Below are positions 7,270-7,787 of a DNA stretch of 7,787 nucleotides, in pieces. This DNA is from an uncultured Bacteroidota bacterium (GTDB lineage Bacteria > Bacteroidota > Bacteroidia > Bacteroidales > UBA12481): contig CAILAQ010000254.1 in NCBI GenBank assembly GCA_903832165.1, forward strand, positions 1-7,787. Reading direction: 5' to 3'. The translations under genes and the position numbers were made by a program. Below the pieces are notes generated by a model. It did no database searches. It saw only the letters and a program-made list of their open reading frames with translations, and was not told where the DNA came from. The stretch's first letter is position 1; every line of letters begins with the position of its first letter.

Positions 7270-7315
7270 GTTTAGAGTTGCCAACTTTTCTTTACTTAAG
7301 TTGGCAACTCTAAAC
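7270..7315. repeat. 18-bp perfect inverted repeat in the M14 leader
   Basis: The left arm GTTTAGAGTTGCCAACTT (7270-7287) and the right arm at 7298-7315 are exact reverse complements, separated by the ten bases TTCTTTACTT. Each arm also contains its own near-palindrome, AGTTG-S-CAACT (7276-7286 and 7299-7309), with centres 23 bp apart. The structure ends five bases before the Shine-Dalgarno of the degenerate M14 gene and about 115 bp before the divergent lipoprotein. There is no U-tract on either side, so it is not a typical terminator. It may be an operator for a dimeric or tetrameric regulator, an mRNA leader hairpin, or a dispersed palindromic element. Confidence 0.9.
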
Positions 7316-7393
7316 GTAAGGAAAAATTTGATTTAAGGGATTTAACCCTGCTCAATTAACATCTTTTAACTTAAGACCGACTGCTTTAACAAG

Positions 7394-7424
7394 TTGCGCA
7401 TTATGTGCCTTTATGTTAATTTTA
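7394..7424 (+). promoter_or_regulatory. Candidate Bacteroidota promoter for the lipoprotein gene
   Basis: TTG at 7394-7396 and TAATTTTA at 7417-7424 are separated by 20 bases. The known Bacteroidota primary-sigma consensus is TTTG near -33 and TAnnTTTG near -7 with roughly this spacing; here the -7 box matches except for the last G and the -33 box is short by one T. If right, transcription would start almost at the ATG (7429), giving a nearly leaderless message. The stretch is AT-rich, so a chance match is quite possible. Confidence 0.3.
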
Positions 7425-7428
7425 TGTC

Positions 7429-7787
7429 ATGAAAACAACGATTATCTTGTCATTTGTCATTATATGTCTTTTCTCCGGCTGTAAACAAAACGCCCGCAAC
7501 AACAACGTATACCGCTATTACTACGGAGAAAGGGATGGATATAAGGTTTGGATTGTTGACGGGAACAAGATCAGATCTGATATTTACAGGGAATTCCTGT
7601 ATGGCGGAAATGAGCAGCGTTATCCTTTCAATCCGAAGGGAGAGATATGGATTGATCATGCTGTATCGTGCGAAGAATTTGAAATGACGCTGGCACATGA
7701 GCTCAATGAGCGCCACCTTATGGCGAAATTTGGATGGACCTATCTGATGGCTCATGATTCCTCATTAGCGTTGGAATTAACTATGCG
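7429..7787 (+). CDS. Lipoprotein with HELNER motif, N-terminal part
   Basis: An open frame from ATG at 7429 runs off the right edge, giving the first 119 residues plus two bases. The start MKTTIILSFVIICLFSGC is a lipoprotein signal peptide with lipobox FSGC and acceptor Cys18. The mature part has an aromatic segment (VYRYYYGERDGYKVWIVDG), a conserved-looking middle (IYREFLYGGNEQRYPFNPKG, about 52-71), then EIWIDHAVSCEEFEMTLAHE leading into HELNER (His90, Glu91, Glu94), a nearby His96, and MAHDSSLALE (His109). The pattern 'HExxE...AHD..L.LE' resembles small uncharacterised proteins I recall from Bacteroidota and other bacteria, and hints at a metal site, but it is not the classical HExxH. No function is assigned. 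Lack of a stop codon in 119 codons, the good signal peptide and sensible composition make it a real gene. It is transcribed away from the M14 pair from a shared 176-bp region. Confidence 0.82.
   Translation, partial: MKTTIILSFVIICLFSGCKQNARNNNVYRYYYGERDGYKVWIVDGNKIRSDIYREFLYGGNEQRYPFNPKGEIWIDHAVSCEEFEMTLAHELNERHLMAKFGWTYLMAHDSSLALELTM

Noticed and set aside
7316..7428. Promoter of the M14 pair on the minus strand (TTG followed by TAAGTTAA)
   Set aside because: The spacing is about 16 bases rather than about 20 and the second box lacks TTTG; no candidate stands out.
7424..7432. Two-codon upstream ORF (ATG TCA TGA) overlapping the lipoprotein ATG
   Set aside because: Such minimal ORFs arise often by chance in AT-rich leaders, and the proposed promoter would place transcription start after it.
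7450..7755. Minus-strand frame of 101 codons at the right end
   Set aside because: It is antisense to the lipoprotein, whose lipobox signal peptide and open frame are far more convincing.

Overview
The window most likely comes from the chromosome of a Bacteroidota species, probably an environmental member of the Bacteroidales/Marinilabiliales type. This rests on the protein families and their style: a secreted LacZ-type GH2 enzyme with an 'IQAQ' signal-peptide end, large secreted M14 peptidases with aspartate-rich loops, a lipoprotein of Bacteroidota flavour, and octamer arrays between genes. No rRNA or housekeeping marker is present, so the assignment below phylum is a guess.

Layout from left to right. 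(1) Positions 1-185, plus strand: the last 60 residues of an ABC-2 type transporter permease. (2) 182-3292, minus strand: a complete, apparently active periplasmic or secreted GH2 beta-galactosidase. It converges with the permease, and the two stop codons share the four bases TTAA. (3) 3293-3431: a short gap with a strong hairpin terminator and five degenerate tandem 8-bp units. (4) 3432-5219 and 5234-7252, minus strand: two paralogous secreted M14 metallocarboxypeptidase-family proteins in tandem, 14 bp apart, with a perfect Shine-Dalgarno sequence overlapping the upstream stop. The distal gene keeps the M14 active site. The promoter-proximal gene has lost most of it (HxxE became ExxH, and the third zinc ligand and the catalytic Glu are replaced) and has gained glycine-rich loops. 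(5) 7253-7428: a divergent intergenic region with an 18-bp perfect inverted repeat just upstream of the ribosome binding site of the M14 pair. (6) 7429-7787, plus strand: the first 119 residues of a lipoprotein with an HELNER motif, cut by the window edge.

The two M14 genes almost certainly form one transcription unit (7252 down to 3432) ended by the terminator at 3378-3410, and lacZ is a separate unit behind it. All the complete proteins are exported, so the region looks like extracytoplasmic glycan and peptide degradation. The most interesting element is the pairing of an intact M14 peptidase with a degenerate, probably non-catalytic paralogue whose leader carries a large palindrome. No CRISPR array, tRNA, rRNA, insertion sequence or phage gene was seen.
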